Positions 5,694-11,847 are shown, numbered from the stretch's first letter. The stretch: 64,000 nt of DNA from a virus (IMGVR_UViG_3300047281_000029:1-64000); one strand, 5' to 3'. Notes: generated by a model from the letters alone, not told the origin. Made by a program: numbers and translations.

Positions 5694-5888
5694 ATGAGTT
5701 TATTTAAAATTAAAGGTTTAAGATATATTAAGGGATTTAAAAATAAGATACTTTATATTTTAAAGATACAGCCATTCTGTACAAAAGGAATAGAGAATTA
5801 TAATTATAAGTGCATTAGATTTGAATTAAAAAACGGGTCTTGTATTTACTGCGGCGCTACTAAAGATAAATATAGCTGGCATAAATAA
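5694..5888 (+). CDS. Hypothetical basic protein, 64 aa
   Basis: Starts MSLFKIKGLRYIKGFKNK, Lys/Ile rich, with a C-terminal CIYCGATKDKYSWHK that could bind a metal (CxxC). No family recognised. It is the last protein gene before the structured RNA and tRNA block. Confidence 0.5.
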   Translation: MSLFKIKGLRYIKGFKNKILYILKIQPFCTKGIENYNYKCIRFELKNGSCIYCGATKDKYSWHK

Positions 5889-5955
5889 CGTAGTTGTCCG
5901 ACGGTTATGAGACCTGCCTAGCGGTGCAGGTATAAAGAGGCAACGAACCGCAACA

Positions 5956-6033
5956 GTCAGGTGGGCGTAATGAGGGATGGTCCCGAATCCATGAGATACT
6001 GGTTGCTTATCCGGTTCGAGTCCGGCCCTGACA
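5956..6033 (+). tRNA. tRNA-like element, anticodon unclear
   Basis: GTCAGG pairs with CCTGAC as an acceptor-type helix. The T arm is CCGG TTCGAGT CCGG, and GGGC/GTCC can form a D-type stem. Length is 78 nt including the discriminator. The anticodon arm is poor: AATC/GGTT leaves an 11-base loop instead of 7, so no anticodon can be assigned. It could be a degenerate tRNA, or a tRNA-mimicking domain of a larger RNA. Confidence 0.35.
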
Positions 6034-6187
6034 CGATAAGCGTTTCGCGGTTAAACGGAAAAACACGCCGTGCGGAGTGACCTTCAGAGGTGGTCGATAA
6101 AGAACTCGAAACGTGATAGTACATGAAGCTCATGTTATAAGTAACTATCGAAGTGCGACTTAGGACGACGCTGTCTAAGTGGAATAA

Positions 6188-6256
6188 TACCGGTTGGTGT
6201 AATTGGTAACACGATGGTTGATCCATCAGATAAGGGTTCGAATCCCTTACCGGTAT
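6188..6256 (+). tRNA. tRNA-like gene with a shortened anticodon arm (Gln-like D arm)
   Basis: Perfect 7-bp acceptor (TACCGGT/ACCGGTA), D arm TGGTGTAATTGGTAACACG as in Bacteroidota tRNA-Gln, and perfect T arm (AAGGG TTCGAAT CCCTT). Between the D and T arms there are only 18 bases. They form ATGG-TTGAT-CCAT, a 4-bp stem with a 5-base loop, so the arm is about 4 bases short and the anticodon cannot be read reliably. The other arms are intact, so this is either a decayed tRNA or a tRNA with a deliberately altered anticodon loop. Confidence 0.5.
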
Positions 6257-6381
6257 CAACAGCCCTGCTCGCGAGGGGATCGTAAAACACAACACACTTC
6301 TCGTAAGATCAGTGCGCTCATGTTGTTCTCATCGTATAGGAGATAGAGTTAGATTTCTCGACGTCGTTCAAAAAATCAACC

Positions 6382-6455
6382 GGTCCCGTAGCTCAGTTGG
6401 TTAGAGCGTCTGACTCATAATCAGGATGTCCATGGTTCGAGCCCATGTGGGACCA
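6382..6455 (+). tRNA. tRNA with CAU anticodon (Met, or Ile2)
   Basis: A 74-nt canonical cloverleaf: acceptor GGTCCCG/TGGGACC (one G-U), D arm GCTC...GAGC, anticodon stem TCTGA/TCAGG, loop CTCATAA with anticodon CAU, T arm CATGG TTCGAGC CCATG. No encoded CCA. CAU may serve Met, or Ile (AUA) if modified by host TilS. Sequence alone does not decide. Confidence 0.88.
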
Positions 6456-6516
6456 CAAACAGTACCTTCGACGCTACCCGTAGAACAGCGTCCCAGCGAA
6501 GGTCGTTTACTTAAGG

Positions 6517-6560
6517 CATCGGTTTAGGCTCGGGATGTCCCGGGCGCCGATGTTTTTTTT
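6517..6560 (+). terminator. Rho-independent terminator after the RNA block
   Basis: CATCGG/CCGATG encloses CTCGGG-ATGT-CCCGGG and is followed by eight T. It ends the plus-strand transcript that carries the small genes and RNAs. Confidence 0.85.
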
Positions 6561-6609
6561 GTCACATATAAAGTTGGCAAATACCGGCGATAATTGCCGT
6601 TATTATATA

Positions 6610-6632
6610 GGTGGGTAGAACAGGTGGGTAGA
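6610..6632. repeat. Direct repeat GGTGGGTAGA x2
   Basis: Two perfect 10-base copies (6610-6619 and 6623-6632), 13 bases apart, 21 bases upstream of the second palindromic operator. Probably a regulatory binding site on one face of the helix plus spacer; only the repeat itself is seen. Confidence 0.4.
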
Positions 6633-6652
6633 TATGTTCATTTAAAATCAGC

Positions 6653-6669
6653 GTTCATTGTCAATGAAC
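6653..6669. promoter_or_regulatory. 17-bp palindromic operator, copy 2
   Basis: Identical to 5190-5206 (GTTCATTGTCAATGAAC), with ATGTTCA 12-13 bases before it as in copy 1. It lies 25 bases before the start of the 81-aa gene. No TAnnTTTG box is obvious here, so the site may overlap a weaker promoter. Confidence 0.65.
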
Positions 6670-6693
6670 AGTAACAAAAAATAAAATTATATT

Positions 6694-6939
6694 ATGAAAA
6701 ACGAGTTTATACAAGTAGAGATAGAAGTTTACAATAGAGAACTTGCTGATCTTGGAGTTGAATCAAAGGAATCAATATGGGCTGATGCAGTCATAAACGA
6801 ATCAGAAGTAGCTGCCATAAGAGCTTCACTAGATAATAATGATCGTTGTGTTATATACTTGAAAAATGGAGATAACTTTATAATTAGAATGCATCTTTAT
6901 GAGGCGGTATGGCTATTTACTGGAAAAAAATTCGAATAG
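6694..6939 (+). CDS. Hypothetical protein, 81 aa
   Basis: Starts MKNEFIQVEIEVYNRELAD. An acidic protein with alternating strands; the C-terminal half (CVIYLKNGDNFIIRMHLYE) looks like a small beta-sheet domain. Similar short proteins are frequent in phage early regions, without known function. Preceded by the second copy of the palindromic operator, so it is probably co-regulated with the gene at 5248. Confidence 0.6.
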   Translation: MKNEFIQVEIEVYNRELADLGVESKESIWADAVINESEVAAIRASLDNNDRCVIYLKNGDNFIIRMHLYEAVWLFTGKKFE

Positions 6940-7001
6940 AATGTTCGATATTCTAGACATTTCTAGATATTTTGTGTATAATAACAATCAAATAATTTTA
7001 T

Positions 7002-7009
7002 TACCTTTG
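7002..7009 (+). promoter_or_regulatory. Promoter -7 box TACCTTTG, leaderless start
   Basis: Four bases (TAGC) separate the box from the ATG at 7014. Confidence 0.6.
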
Positions 7010-7013
7010 TAGC

Positions 7014-7154
7014 ATGACAGAAATAGAAATTCAATCAAGATTCAATATTGGTCCAGCAATTGGATGGGGATATTATGGTAAGGACGAGGAGTTCGACTAC
7101 GGAGAGTTAATAATATATCTAACATTTATAAGTATACACATCAGATGGGAATAA
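7014..7154 (+). CDS. Conserved small phage protein (FNIGPAIGWGYY type), 46 aa
   Basis: A 46-codon frame with the sequence pattern FNIGPAIGWGYYGKDEEFDY, then GELIIYLTFISIHIRW. This is a widespread small phage family of unknown function (IGPxxG, YxELxIYLxxxxIxxRW). The family match makes it convincing despite its size. The start is 4 bases after a promoter box, and the 3' end overlaps the next gene by 10 bases. Confidence 0.75.
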   Translation: MTEIEIQSRFNIGPAIGWGYYGKDEEFDYGELIIYLTFISIHIRWE

Positions 7155-7336
7155 AACTAGAAAACAACAATAAGCCGATGCCAACACAGGAGATCGGATT
7201 GTACAGAATGGCCAAAGCTAAAAAAAACATGCACGAGGCTAAAGAGATGATGGAAAAATCTATGACGATGGCTAACGCCATTAACCTAGCTAAGACTATG
7301 CCGACCATGTCATTCATGAAAGGTAAAAAGAAATAA
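7145..7336 (+). CDS. Hypothetical Met/Lys-rich protein, 63 aa
   Basis: Starts MGIKLENNNKPMPTQEIG. The rest is one long amphipathic helix with many Met, Ala and Lys (AKAKKNMHEAKEMMEKSM). No family recognised. It is coupled to the 46-aa gene by overlap and followed at once by a pair of hairpins acting as terminator. Confidence 0.6.
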   Translation: MGIKLENNNKPMPTQEIGLYRMAKAKKNMHEAKEMMEKSMTMANAINLAKTMPTMSFMKGKKK

Positions 7337-7352
7337 AAAGTCCATTTTTTGC

Positions 7353-7401
7353 CTAAACATTTTTGTTTAGAACGAGCACCCTAACGGGTGCTTTTGTTTT
7401 T
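7353..7401 (+). terminator. Double hairpin terminator before groEL
   Basis: First hairpin CTAAACA-tttt-TGTTTAG (7353-7370), then AGCACCC-taac-GGGTGCT (7375-7392) followed by TTTGTTTTT. It separates the early-type small genes from the chaperonin operon. Confidence 0.85.
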
Positions 7402-7414
7402 AATAAATAATATG

Positions 7415-7422
7415 TATATTTG
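7415..7422 (+). promoter_or_regulatory. Promoter -7 box TATATTTG of the chaperonin operon
   Basis: TATATTTG 23 bases before the groEL ATG, with the leader AATTAAATCTAAT. A similar AATTAAAT leader follows the boxes at 20638 and 26675. Confidence 0.65.
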
Positions 7423-7445
7423 TCGAGAATTAAATCTAATACATA

Positions 7446-9050
7446 ATGACAAACTTCGGATACAGTCCAAAGGTCCTAGACTTCGACAAGGAAGGTCAGG
7501 ACAAACTAATCAACGGCATCACCACGATTGCCAAGGCCGTAAAGAGCACGCTTGGACCGCGTGGAAAGACGGTACTAATCGAATCAGCTAACCATACTCA
7601 TGGAATTACAGTAACAAAGGACGGTGTAACGGTAGCTAAATCAATCGACCTATTAGATCCGGTAGAGAACCTAGCGGTAAAGATGATGAAGGAGGCCGCA
7701 GACCGAACCGCGACAAGCGCGGGTGACGGTACCACGACGGCTATCGTACTAACTGAAGCGTTTGTAAAGAACGGGGCAGACATAATCAAGGACAGCCTAA
7801 ACACTACAGAGGTGATTCGTCACATCAACAATACTACAAACGGTCTAATCAAGAGACTGGAGAAGCGTTCCAAGAAGGTAACTGGTAAGACGTTGAACAA
7901 CGTGGCGTCAATATCTGCTAACAACGACTCTGAGATTGGAGATTTAATATCGGATGCGTACAATAAGGTAGGTGACGATGGTATTGTTACGGTAGAGAAC
8001 TCTCAGACATCAGAGACGTACTGCGAATTTACTGACGGTATTAAGATCAACAGGGGGTACACGTCTCCATTGTTTGTGAACGACCACAGAAAGGACGAGT
8101 GCATTCTGGACGATGTGCATATTTTGGTTACGGATCAGGAGATTAATAACATCCTGTCAATTGAGAACGTGCTGAGAGATGTTATCTCAACAGGTAAAAA
8201 ACTGTTAATCATCGGGCCGTGCAGTCAGAACGTAATTAATACGCTGGCAATCAACGTGGTACAGAAGGGACTTAAGTTCTGTAACATCACCCCACCTGAG
8301 TTTGGTTACAAGCGTAACGAACTTATGAACGATATTGCCTTGGCAGTAGGTGCGAAGTACTTCTCGGAGCAGACCGGAGACGACTTAAGCTTGATGACAA
8401 TCGAGTCTTTAGGTAAGGCTAAGCGTGTTATCGTTGGAAGGGAGACGGCGTCTATTATAAAATCACCAGAGACTAGTGAGGCGGTAAGGGAACGAGTGAT
8501 TCAGTTATGGCAGGCACACGCGCTAAGCTCTAAAAAGAACGAGCAGGACTTTATCAAGGAAAGAATTGCCAGCTTAACAGGTGGAATCGCTGTAATTCAT
8601 GTGGGTGGAAACTCGGACCTGGAGCAGAAGGAACGCAAGGACCGTGTTGACGATGCAGTATGCGCGGTAAGATCTGCACTGGAGGAGGGCATTTTACCTG
8701 GTGGTGGAGTAGCCTTGTTCAATGAGTCGTATGCGATCATTGCAGATGCAGACGACATGATCGAGGACATCAGCGCTGAGCAGTACGCTGCGATGCATAT
8801 TGTGGCAAGATCGATCCAGGCACCACTACTACAGATATTTGAGAATGCAGGACTAGACGGATACGAGCTAATGGATGGACTACAAGGGTACACCATAGGA
8901 TTCGATATTAAGAAAATGCAGTCGGGGGACATGTACAAGATGGGAGTAATTGATCCATTAAAGGTAACGAAGAATGCGCTTAAGAACGCGGTGTCCGTAT
9001 CAACAACAATTTTGAGTACTAACGCAATTATAACAATGGCAAGAGCATAA
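7446..9050 (+). CDS. groEL: Phage chaperonin GroEL (60 kDa)
   Basis: A 534-residue group I chaperonin (host types about 545). Conserved equatorial motifs are intact: TLGPRGK (35-41), TKDGVTVAK (57-65), the ATP-phosphate motif AGDGTTTA (92-99), and EGILPGGGVAL near residue 415. IDPLKVTKNAL follows near the C-terminus. The apical domain is more divergent and the flexible GGM tail of host GroEL is missing, the protein ending TNAIITMARA. It would form an ATP-driven folding cage with a lid protein; the GroES-like gene lies 360 bases downstream. Phage chaperonins are known in some giant phages (EL, OBP). Likely clients are the capsid or giant tail proteins (inference). It has its own promoter and sits after a strong terminator. 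Confidence 0.97.
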   Translation: MTNFGYSPKVLDFDKEGQDKLINGITTIAKAVKSTLGPRGKTVLIESANHTHGITVTKDGVTVAKSIDLLDPVENLAVKMMKEAADRTATSAGDGTTTAIVLTEAFVKNGADIIKDSLNTTEVIRHINNTTNGLIKRLEKRSKKVTGKTLNNVASISANNDSEIGDLISDAYNKVGDDGIVTVENSQTSETYCEFTDGIKINRGYTSPLFVNDHRKDECILDDVHILVTDQEINNILSIENVLRDVISTGKKLLIIGPCSQNVINTLAINVVQKGLKFCNITPPEFGYKRNELMNDIALAVGAKYFSEQTGDDLSLMTIESLGKAKRVIVGRETASIIKSPETSEAVRERVIQLWQAHALSSKKNEQDFIKERIASLTGGIAVIHVGGNSDLEQKERKDRVDDAVCAVRSALEEGILPGGGVALFNESYAIIADADDMIEDISAEQYAAMHIVARSIQAPLLQIFENAGLDGYELMDGLQGYTIGFDIKKMQSGDMYKMGVIDPLKVTKNALKNAVSVSTTILSTNAIITMARA

Positions 9051-9409
9051 TGGAACAAGCAAGAATGAATTCATCAGGAACACTTACGTTTTCAGGTAGC
9101 AGTAACTCATCAATTTACGCTACAGGACTAACATATAATCCATCATCAAATATAGGAATGGGTGACCCAAACCCATCATTTAAATTCACAGTAACATCAA
9201 GTAAAATGAGACAAGTAAAGGCAGCACTATTCACAGTGACAAGAGATTCAAAAACAAACGAAATTATCGACTCTGAATTTGTAAAAGAGTTCTGGGTAAA
9301 GCAAAAACCAGGAGTTTCGTTTGATGTAGCAGCGTCACATGCTAACGGATACGCAATTGATCCAGACAAGGAAGTAATTAGAGAATTATTTAGCGTAAAT
9401 TTCTACTAG
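9050..9409 (+). CDS. Unknown protein between groEL and groES, 119 aa
   Basis: Starts MEQARMNSSGTLTFSGSSN, overlapping the groEL stop by one base. The first 50 residues are Ser/Thr/Gly/Asn rich, then come beta strands (FKFTVTSSKMRQVKAALFTV) and an EFWVKQKPGVSF segment. The composition suggests a beta-rich structural or virion protein. I do not recognise a family. Its position inside the chaperonin operon makes it a candidate folding client, or a protein needed at the same time. Confidence 0.7.
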   Translation: MEQARMNSSGTLTFSGSSNSSIYATGLTYNPSSNIGMGDPNPSFKFTVTSSKMRQVKAALFTVTRDSKTNEIIDSEFVKEFWVKQKPGVSFDVAASHANGYAIDPDKEVIRELFSVNFY

Positions 9410-9410
9410 T

Positions 9411-9686
9411 ATGCAACAGACTAACGGACCACAACCAATCAATAAGTACATTTTAATAAATTCGATAGACGAGCAGATCCAGACAGACTCTGGACTGCTG
9501 CTATCAGGAAGCGATAACGAAAAGTTTCGCTACAAAAAAGGCCAGGTCGTTCGACCTGGCACTAATGTAGACTGCGTTAAAGAGGACGACATGATATACT
9601 ATGACAAGAATGCCGGGTATACCATGATCATAAACGACATTCCCTATACAATTATTCTTGAGAGGGACGTTGTTGTTGTTCTTTAA
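9411..9686 (+). CDS. groES: Phage co-chaperonin GroES
   Basis: 91 residues (host about 95). It has the GroES layout: N-terminal strand NKYILINSID, a mobile loop region DSGLLLSGSDNEKF (residues about 22-35) that in GroES contacts GroEL, the GQVVRPG turn, a GDxV-like region (KEDDMIYYDKNAG), and the C-terminal strand pair TIILERDVVVVL that matches the family's final ydILAvv strand. It should cap the neighbouring GroEL. The last 35 bases overlap the convergent gene on the other strand. Confidence 0.85.
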   Translation: MQQTNGPQPINKYILINSIDEQIQTDSGLLLSGSDNEKFRYKKGQVVRPGTNVDCVKEDDMIYYDKNAGYTMIINDIPYTIILERDVVVVL

Positions 9687-10251
9687 GTTGTTTTTTATAC
9701 TCTAAGTAGGGTGTAATTTCCTTTCTACGCTTAATAACATGAGGCTGCTGCTGATATGCTTGTTCTTCAAGCTCGGCAAGCCTCTTTTTTTCTTTCCTTG
9801 TACGATTCATCTTACGAATTATACGCTTATCACGGTCCATAGCATAACCACTGTTTCGCTTTTGGAACATTGGGTTGGCACAAGGACTTTCAGATATGGT
9901 CTGTTCACCTTCTAGCTTCTTATAGATCGCCTTAATAAGGTTTCTACCCTTTAATGATACCTCGTATAGTGCAGCCTCACCGTTCATTCGGTCACGCCAC
10001 TTGCTAATCCACCCGTCACGATACAGTCTGGCCCATCTAACGTTGTCCCAAGCCATCATTTTATCAAATTCAGTGAACTGAGCCTTGTTAAAAAGCCTCT
10101 CACTGTGTAAGAACAGCAGCATTTCTAGATCTGGATAGTTTAGACCGTGCTTTTCACGTGCCCATATGCGAACAATTCTCCAGTACTTTAAATAATCTGA
10201 CTTTGGTTCGACCCTTGTGTAGGTTTTCTTAATAATTTTCTTGAATTCCAT
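9652..10251 (-). CDS. Winged-helix-like DNA-binding protein, 199 aa
   Basis: The only minus-strand gene inside the long plus block. Residues about 18-110 (YLKYWRIVRIWAREKHGLNYPDLEMLLFLHSERLF ... LYEVSLKGRNLIKAIY) resemble a MarR-like winged helix, a family seen in many Bacteroidota phages. The C-terminal third is a highly charged, Arg/Lys/Glu/Gln-rich tail (KRRKEITPYLEYKKQLKEQQ). It overlaps the end of groES by 35 bases and could regulate by binding DNA or by antisense transcription. The role is inferred. Confidence 0.65.
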   Translation of the reverse strand: MEFKKIIKKTYTRVEPKSDYLKYWRIVRIWAREKHGLNYPDLEMLLFLHSERLFNKAQFTEFDKMMAWDNVRWARLYRDGWISKWRDRMNGEAALYEVSLKGRNLIKAIYKKLEGEQTISESPCANPMFQKRNSGYAMDRDKRIIRKMNRTRKEKKRLAELEEQAYQQQPHVIKRRKEITPYLEYKKQLKEQQQRPSQE

Positions 10252-10266
10252 TTGAATTAAATTTAA

Positions 10267-10274
10267 TATCTTTG
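10267..10274 (+). promoter_or_regulatory. Promoter -7 box TATCTTTG
   Basis: Lies 22 bases before the 38-aa gene and 16 bases from the divergent gene at 10251. It drives the small basic-protein cluster and, with no clear terminator before 20 kb, possibly the lysis and fibre genes. Confidence 0.6.
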
Positions 10275-10296
10275 CAAAGATAATTAATTTACGGTT

Positions 10297-10413
10297 ATGA
10301 AGAAAAAATGCGCACCAAGTATGTCTGCTAGCAAGAAAAAAGCGGCACAGTACGAGTCAAAAAAGTCTCTTAACGGGAAAATGAGCTACCTTAAGGGTAA
10401 CGTAAAGAAATAA
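10297..10413 (+). CDS. Tiny Lys-rich protein, 38 aa
   Basis: MKKKCAPSMSASKKKAAQYE then KSLNGKMSYLKGNVKK: almost one third Lys. First gene after the promoter box and 3 bases from the next gene. Small basic proteins of this kind cluster near virion genes in related phages. A DNA-condensing or virion role is a guess. Confidence 0.55.
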   Translation: MKKKCAPSMSASKKKAAQYESKKSLNGKMSYLKGNVKK

Positions 10414-10416
10414 GCT

Positions 10417-10548
10417 ATGCCATTAAAGTCAGGTAAGAGTGCTAAAACAATTAGCGCAAACATAAGAATGGAAATGAAGCATGGTAAGCCTCAGAAGCAG
10501 GCCATTGCTATTGCATTATCTAAGGCTGGTAAATCTAAAAAGAAGTAG
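10417..10548 (+). CDS. Small conserved protein with [17 protein letters not shown] motif, 43 aa
   Basis: [20 protein letters not shown] then [20 protein letters not shown]. This matches a well-spread family (DUF6496-like: KGKSxKxISxNIxxEMxxGKPxKQAxAIAxSxAGKS) found in many phages. Function unknown. It lies in a run of small overlapping basic genes. Confidence 0.75.
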   Translation: MPLKSGKSAKTISANIRMEMKHGKPQKQAIAIALSKAGKSKKK

Positions 10549-10549
10549 C

Positions 10550-10816
10550 ATGGTTGATAAGAAGTCAATGAAGTGTAATACTCCTAAGAGAACACCTAGC
10601 CACCCTACAAAGTCTCATGTTGTAAAGGCATGCACTAACGGAAAGGAAAAGATAATTCGATTCGGAGAGCAGGGAGCTAAGACGGCAGGTAAACCAAAGG
10701 CTGGAGAGAGCGATGCGATGAAAGCAAAGAGGGCTTCTTTTAAGGCAAGACACGGTAAGAACATAGCTAAGGGTAAGTCGAGTGCGGCATACTGGGCTGA
10801 TAAAGTTAAGTGGTAA
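10550..10816 (+). CDS. Conserved small basic phage protein (FKARHGKNIAKGK type), 88 aa
   Basis: Start chosen at MVDKKSMKCNTPKRTPS; the frame is open further upstream but that part overlaps the 43-aa gene. It ends FKARHGKNIAKGKSSAAYWADKVKW, a pattern (MKCNxPxRTP..KSHVVKAC..GK.KIIRFG.QG) that I recall in many T4-like and other phage genomes, always small and of unknown function. It overlaps the next gene by one base. The Cys, Lys and Arg content suggests nucleic-acid contact. Confidence 0.75.
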   Translation: MVDKKSMKCNTPKRTPSHPTKSHVVKACTNGKEKIIRFGEQGAKTAGKPKAGESDAMKAKRASFKARHGKNIAKGKSSAAYWADKVKW

Positions 10817-10953
10817 TGATGATAAAGAGAAAGGACGGATCAACGTCTAAAAGAGGGCTCTGGGACAACATAAGAGCTAACAAGGGTAGCGGAAAGGCTC
10901 CGACTAAGGAGATGCTGAAACAGGAAAAGAAAATCAAAAAAAATGCCAGGTAA
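10816..10953 (+). CDS. Conserved small basic phage protein (KRGLWDNIRANKGSGKAPT type), 45 aa
   Basis: Reads MMIKRKDGSTSKRGLWDNI, then Gly/Lys-rich sequence ending KKNAR. Matches a recurrent phage mini-protein pattern (DGSxSxRGLWDNIR...KxPTxEMLKQE). The first or second Met may be the start. It overlaps the neighbours on both sides (1 and 11 bases). Confidence 0.7.
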   Translation: MMIKRKDGSTSKRGLWDNIRANKGSGKAPTKEMLKQEKKIKKNAR

Positions 10954-11215
10954 AACAGCTACATATTATAAAGAAAATCCAGAGGCTCGTAAAAAGCGCA
11001 ACGAATATCAGAAGGAATATAATAAATCTGATAAGCAAGTAGCTAAGCGAGTAGAACTTAACCGTGAGAACCGAAAAAGAGGTACGTACGGTGATAAAAA
11101 TGGAATGGACTTATCGCATACTAAGCGTGGATACGTAATGAAGAAGGCGTCAGAGAATAGAGGAGACACTAACGACATGCCTGGAGACAAAAGGGCAAGA
11201 GGTAAAAAAAAGTAA
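10943..11215 (+). CDS. Basic conserved phage protein, 90 aa
   Basis: Starts MPGKTATYYKENPEARKKRN. The first half is a charged helix (ARKKRNEYQKEYNKSDKQVAKRVELN), followed by DLSHTKRGYVMKKASENRGD. This matches a family of small virion-region proteins in T4-like and related phages (YYxxNPEAxxKKxxYxxxxN...RxELxxxN...DxSHxxxGxxxxxxSxNRxxxD). Function unknown. It closes the basic mini-gene cluster. Confidence 0.75.
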   Translation: MPGKTATYYKENPEARKKRNEYQKEYNKSDKQVAKRVELNRENRKRGTYGDKNGMDLSHTKRGYVMKKASENRGDTNDMPGDKRARGKKK

Positions 11216-11233
11216 ACTTAAAAACTAAATAAA

Positions 11234-11422
11234 ATGTTACTAGGAAACGCAATAGAACTAATCACAGAAGCAACAGGGATAAAAAAAGTAGTTGACACTA
11301 TAGCAGAAAAAACAAACACGGACTGTGGATGTGGAGCTAGAAAGGAAAAACTAAACAATCCTAATTTACTAATAAACAAAATATTAAACAAAGATGGCGT
11401 ATCAGAAACTACAACAAAGTAG
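11234..11422 (+). CDS. Hypothetical protein with CGC motif, 62 aa
   Basis: Starts MLLGNAIELITEATGIKKVV and has TDCGCGARKEKLN near residue 35. The GIKKVVxxIxxxxxxDCGCxxRKxxLN layout recurs in small proteins of Bacteroidota phages. Its 3' end overlaps the next gene by 29 bases. Function unknown. Confidence 0.65.
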   Translation: MLLGNAIELITEATGIKKVVDTIAEKTNTDCGCGARKEKLNNPNLLINKILNKDGVSETTTK

Positions 11423-11654
11423 AGCCTTAGCAGTAGTTAAGTCCAATACAGAAAACATTCCTTCGGTTAACGGGGCAGCACAGACTGATCCTTGTGTACT
11501 TTACACTGGATCTGGAGGAGTTATAAGAGTTCTTACAGCAGGAGGTGATGACATCACTTTAAATGCAGTACCAGCAGGAGTAGTACTTCCAATTCAAGTA
11601 GTTCGTGTATTCTCTTCAACAACAACAGCTACTGGTATTGTAGCTCTTTGGTAG
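11394..11654 (+). CDS. Small virion-type beta protein, 86 aa
   Basis: Starts MAYQKLQQSRALAVVKSNTE. The second half, VLYTGSGGVIRVLTAGGDDI then VLPIQVVRVFSSTTTATGIVALW, matches a common phage family (LYxGxGGDxxVTTxGGD...LPVxVxxVxxTGTTAxxIVALY), usually located among virion genes and probably a small decoration or spike protein. No catalytic motif. Confidence 0.7.
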   Translation: MAYQKLQQSRALAVVKSNTENIPSVNGAAQTDPCVLYTGSGGVIRVLTAGGDDITLNAVPAGVVLPIQVVRVFSSTTTATGIVALW

Positions 11655-11655
11655 T

Positions 11656-11847
11656 ATGCGTAAGAACCTTGATACAATAATAAACAGATGGATAAGTAGA
11701 AAGTTATTTGTTTTCCTTATAGGATGTGCTGGGCTGTTCTCAGGAACACTTACATCATCTGACTGGGTTATTATAGCTACAGCGTATATTAGTATTCAAG
11801 GGGTTACAGATATTGTCGAAAAATTATCCGTTAAAAAAAATGAGTAA
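11656..11847 (+). CDS. Holin-like membrane protein, 63 aa
   Basis: Starts MRKNLDTIINRWISRKLFVF. Two hydrophobic segments (about 18-33, LFVFLIGCAGLFSG, and 38-55, WVIIATAYISIQGVTDIV) with a basic N-terminus and a charged C-terminus, the size and topology of class II holins. It is the first of four genes ending in an endolysin and a spanin-like lipoprotein, so a membrane-lesion role at lysis is likely. Confidence 0.6.
   Translation: MRKNLDTIINRWISRKLFVFLIGCAGLFSGTLTSSDWVIIATAYISIQGVTDIVEKLSVKKNE

Larger units (their letters stand above)
5889..6560 (+). ncRNA. Structured RNA block with embedded tRNA-like units
   Basis: No protein gene here. Nested helices fill the stretches between tRNA-like units. 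GTTG/CAAC (5893-5896 with 5951-5954) encloses CGGTT/AACCG and ACCTGC/GCAGGT. GATAGT/ACTATC (6115-6149) encloses ACATGA/TCATGT, and ACTTAG/CTAAGT follows at 6158-6180. ACAACA/TGTTGT (6289-6326) encloses CACT-TCT/AGA..AGTG. ACCTTCG-ACGCT/AGCGT..CGAAGGT lies at 6464-6503. A strong terminator ends it. Either tRNAs with structured spacers, or one long ornate RNA placed like the GOLLD and ROOL RNAs, which sit near phage tRNA genes (established). The class is not identified. Confidence 0.5.
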
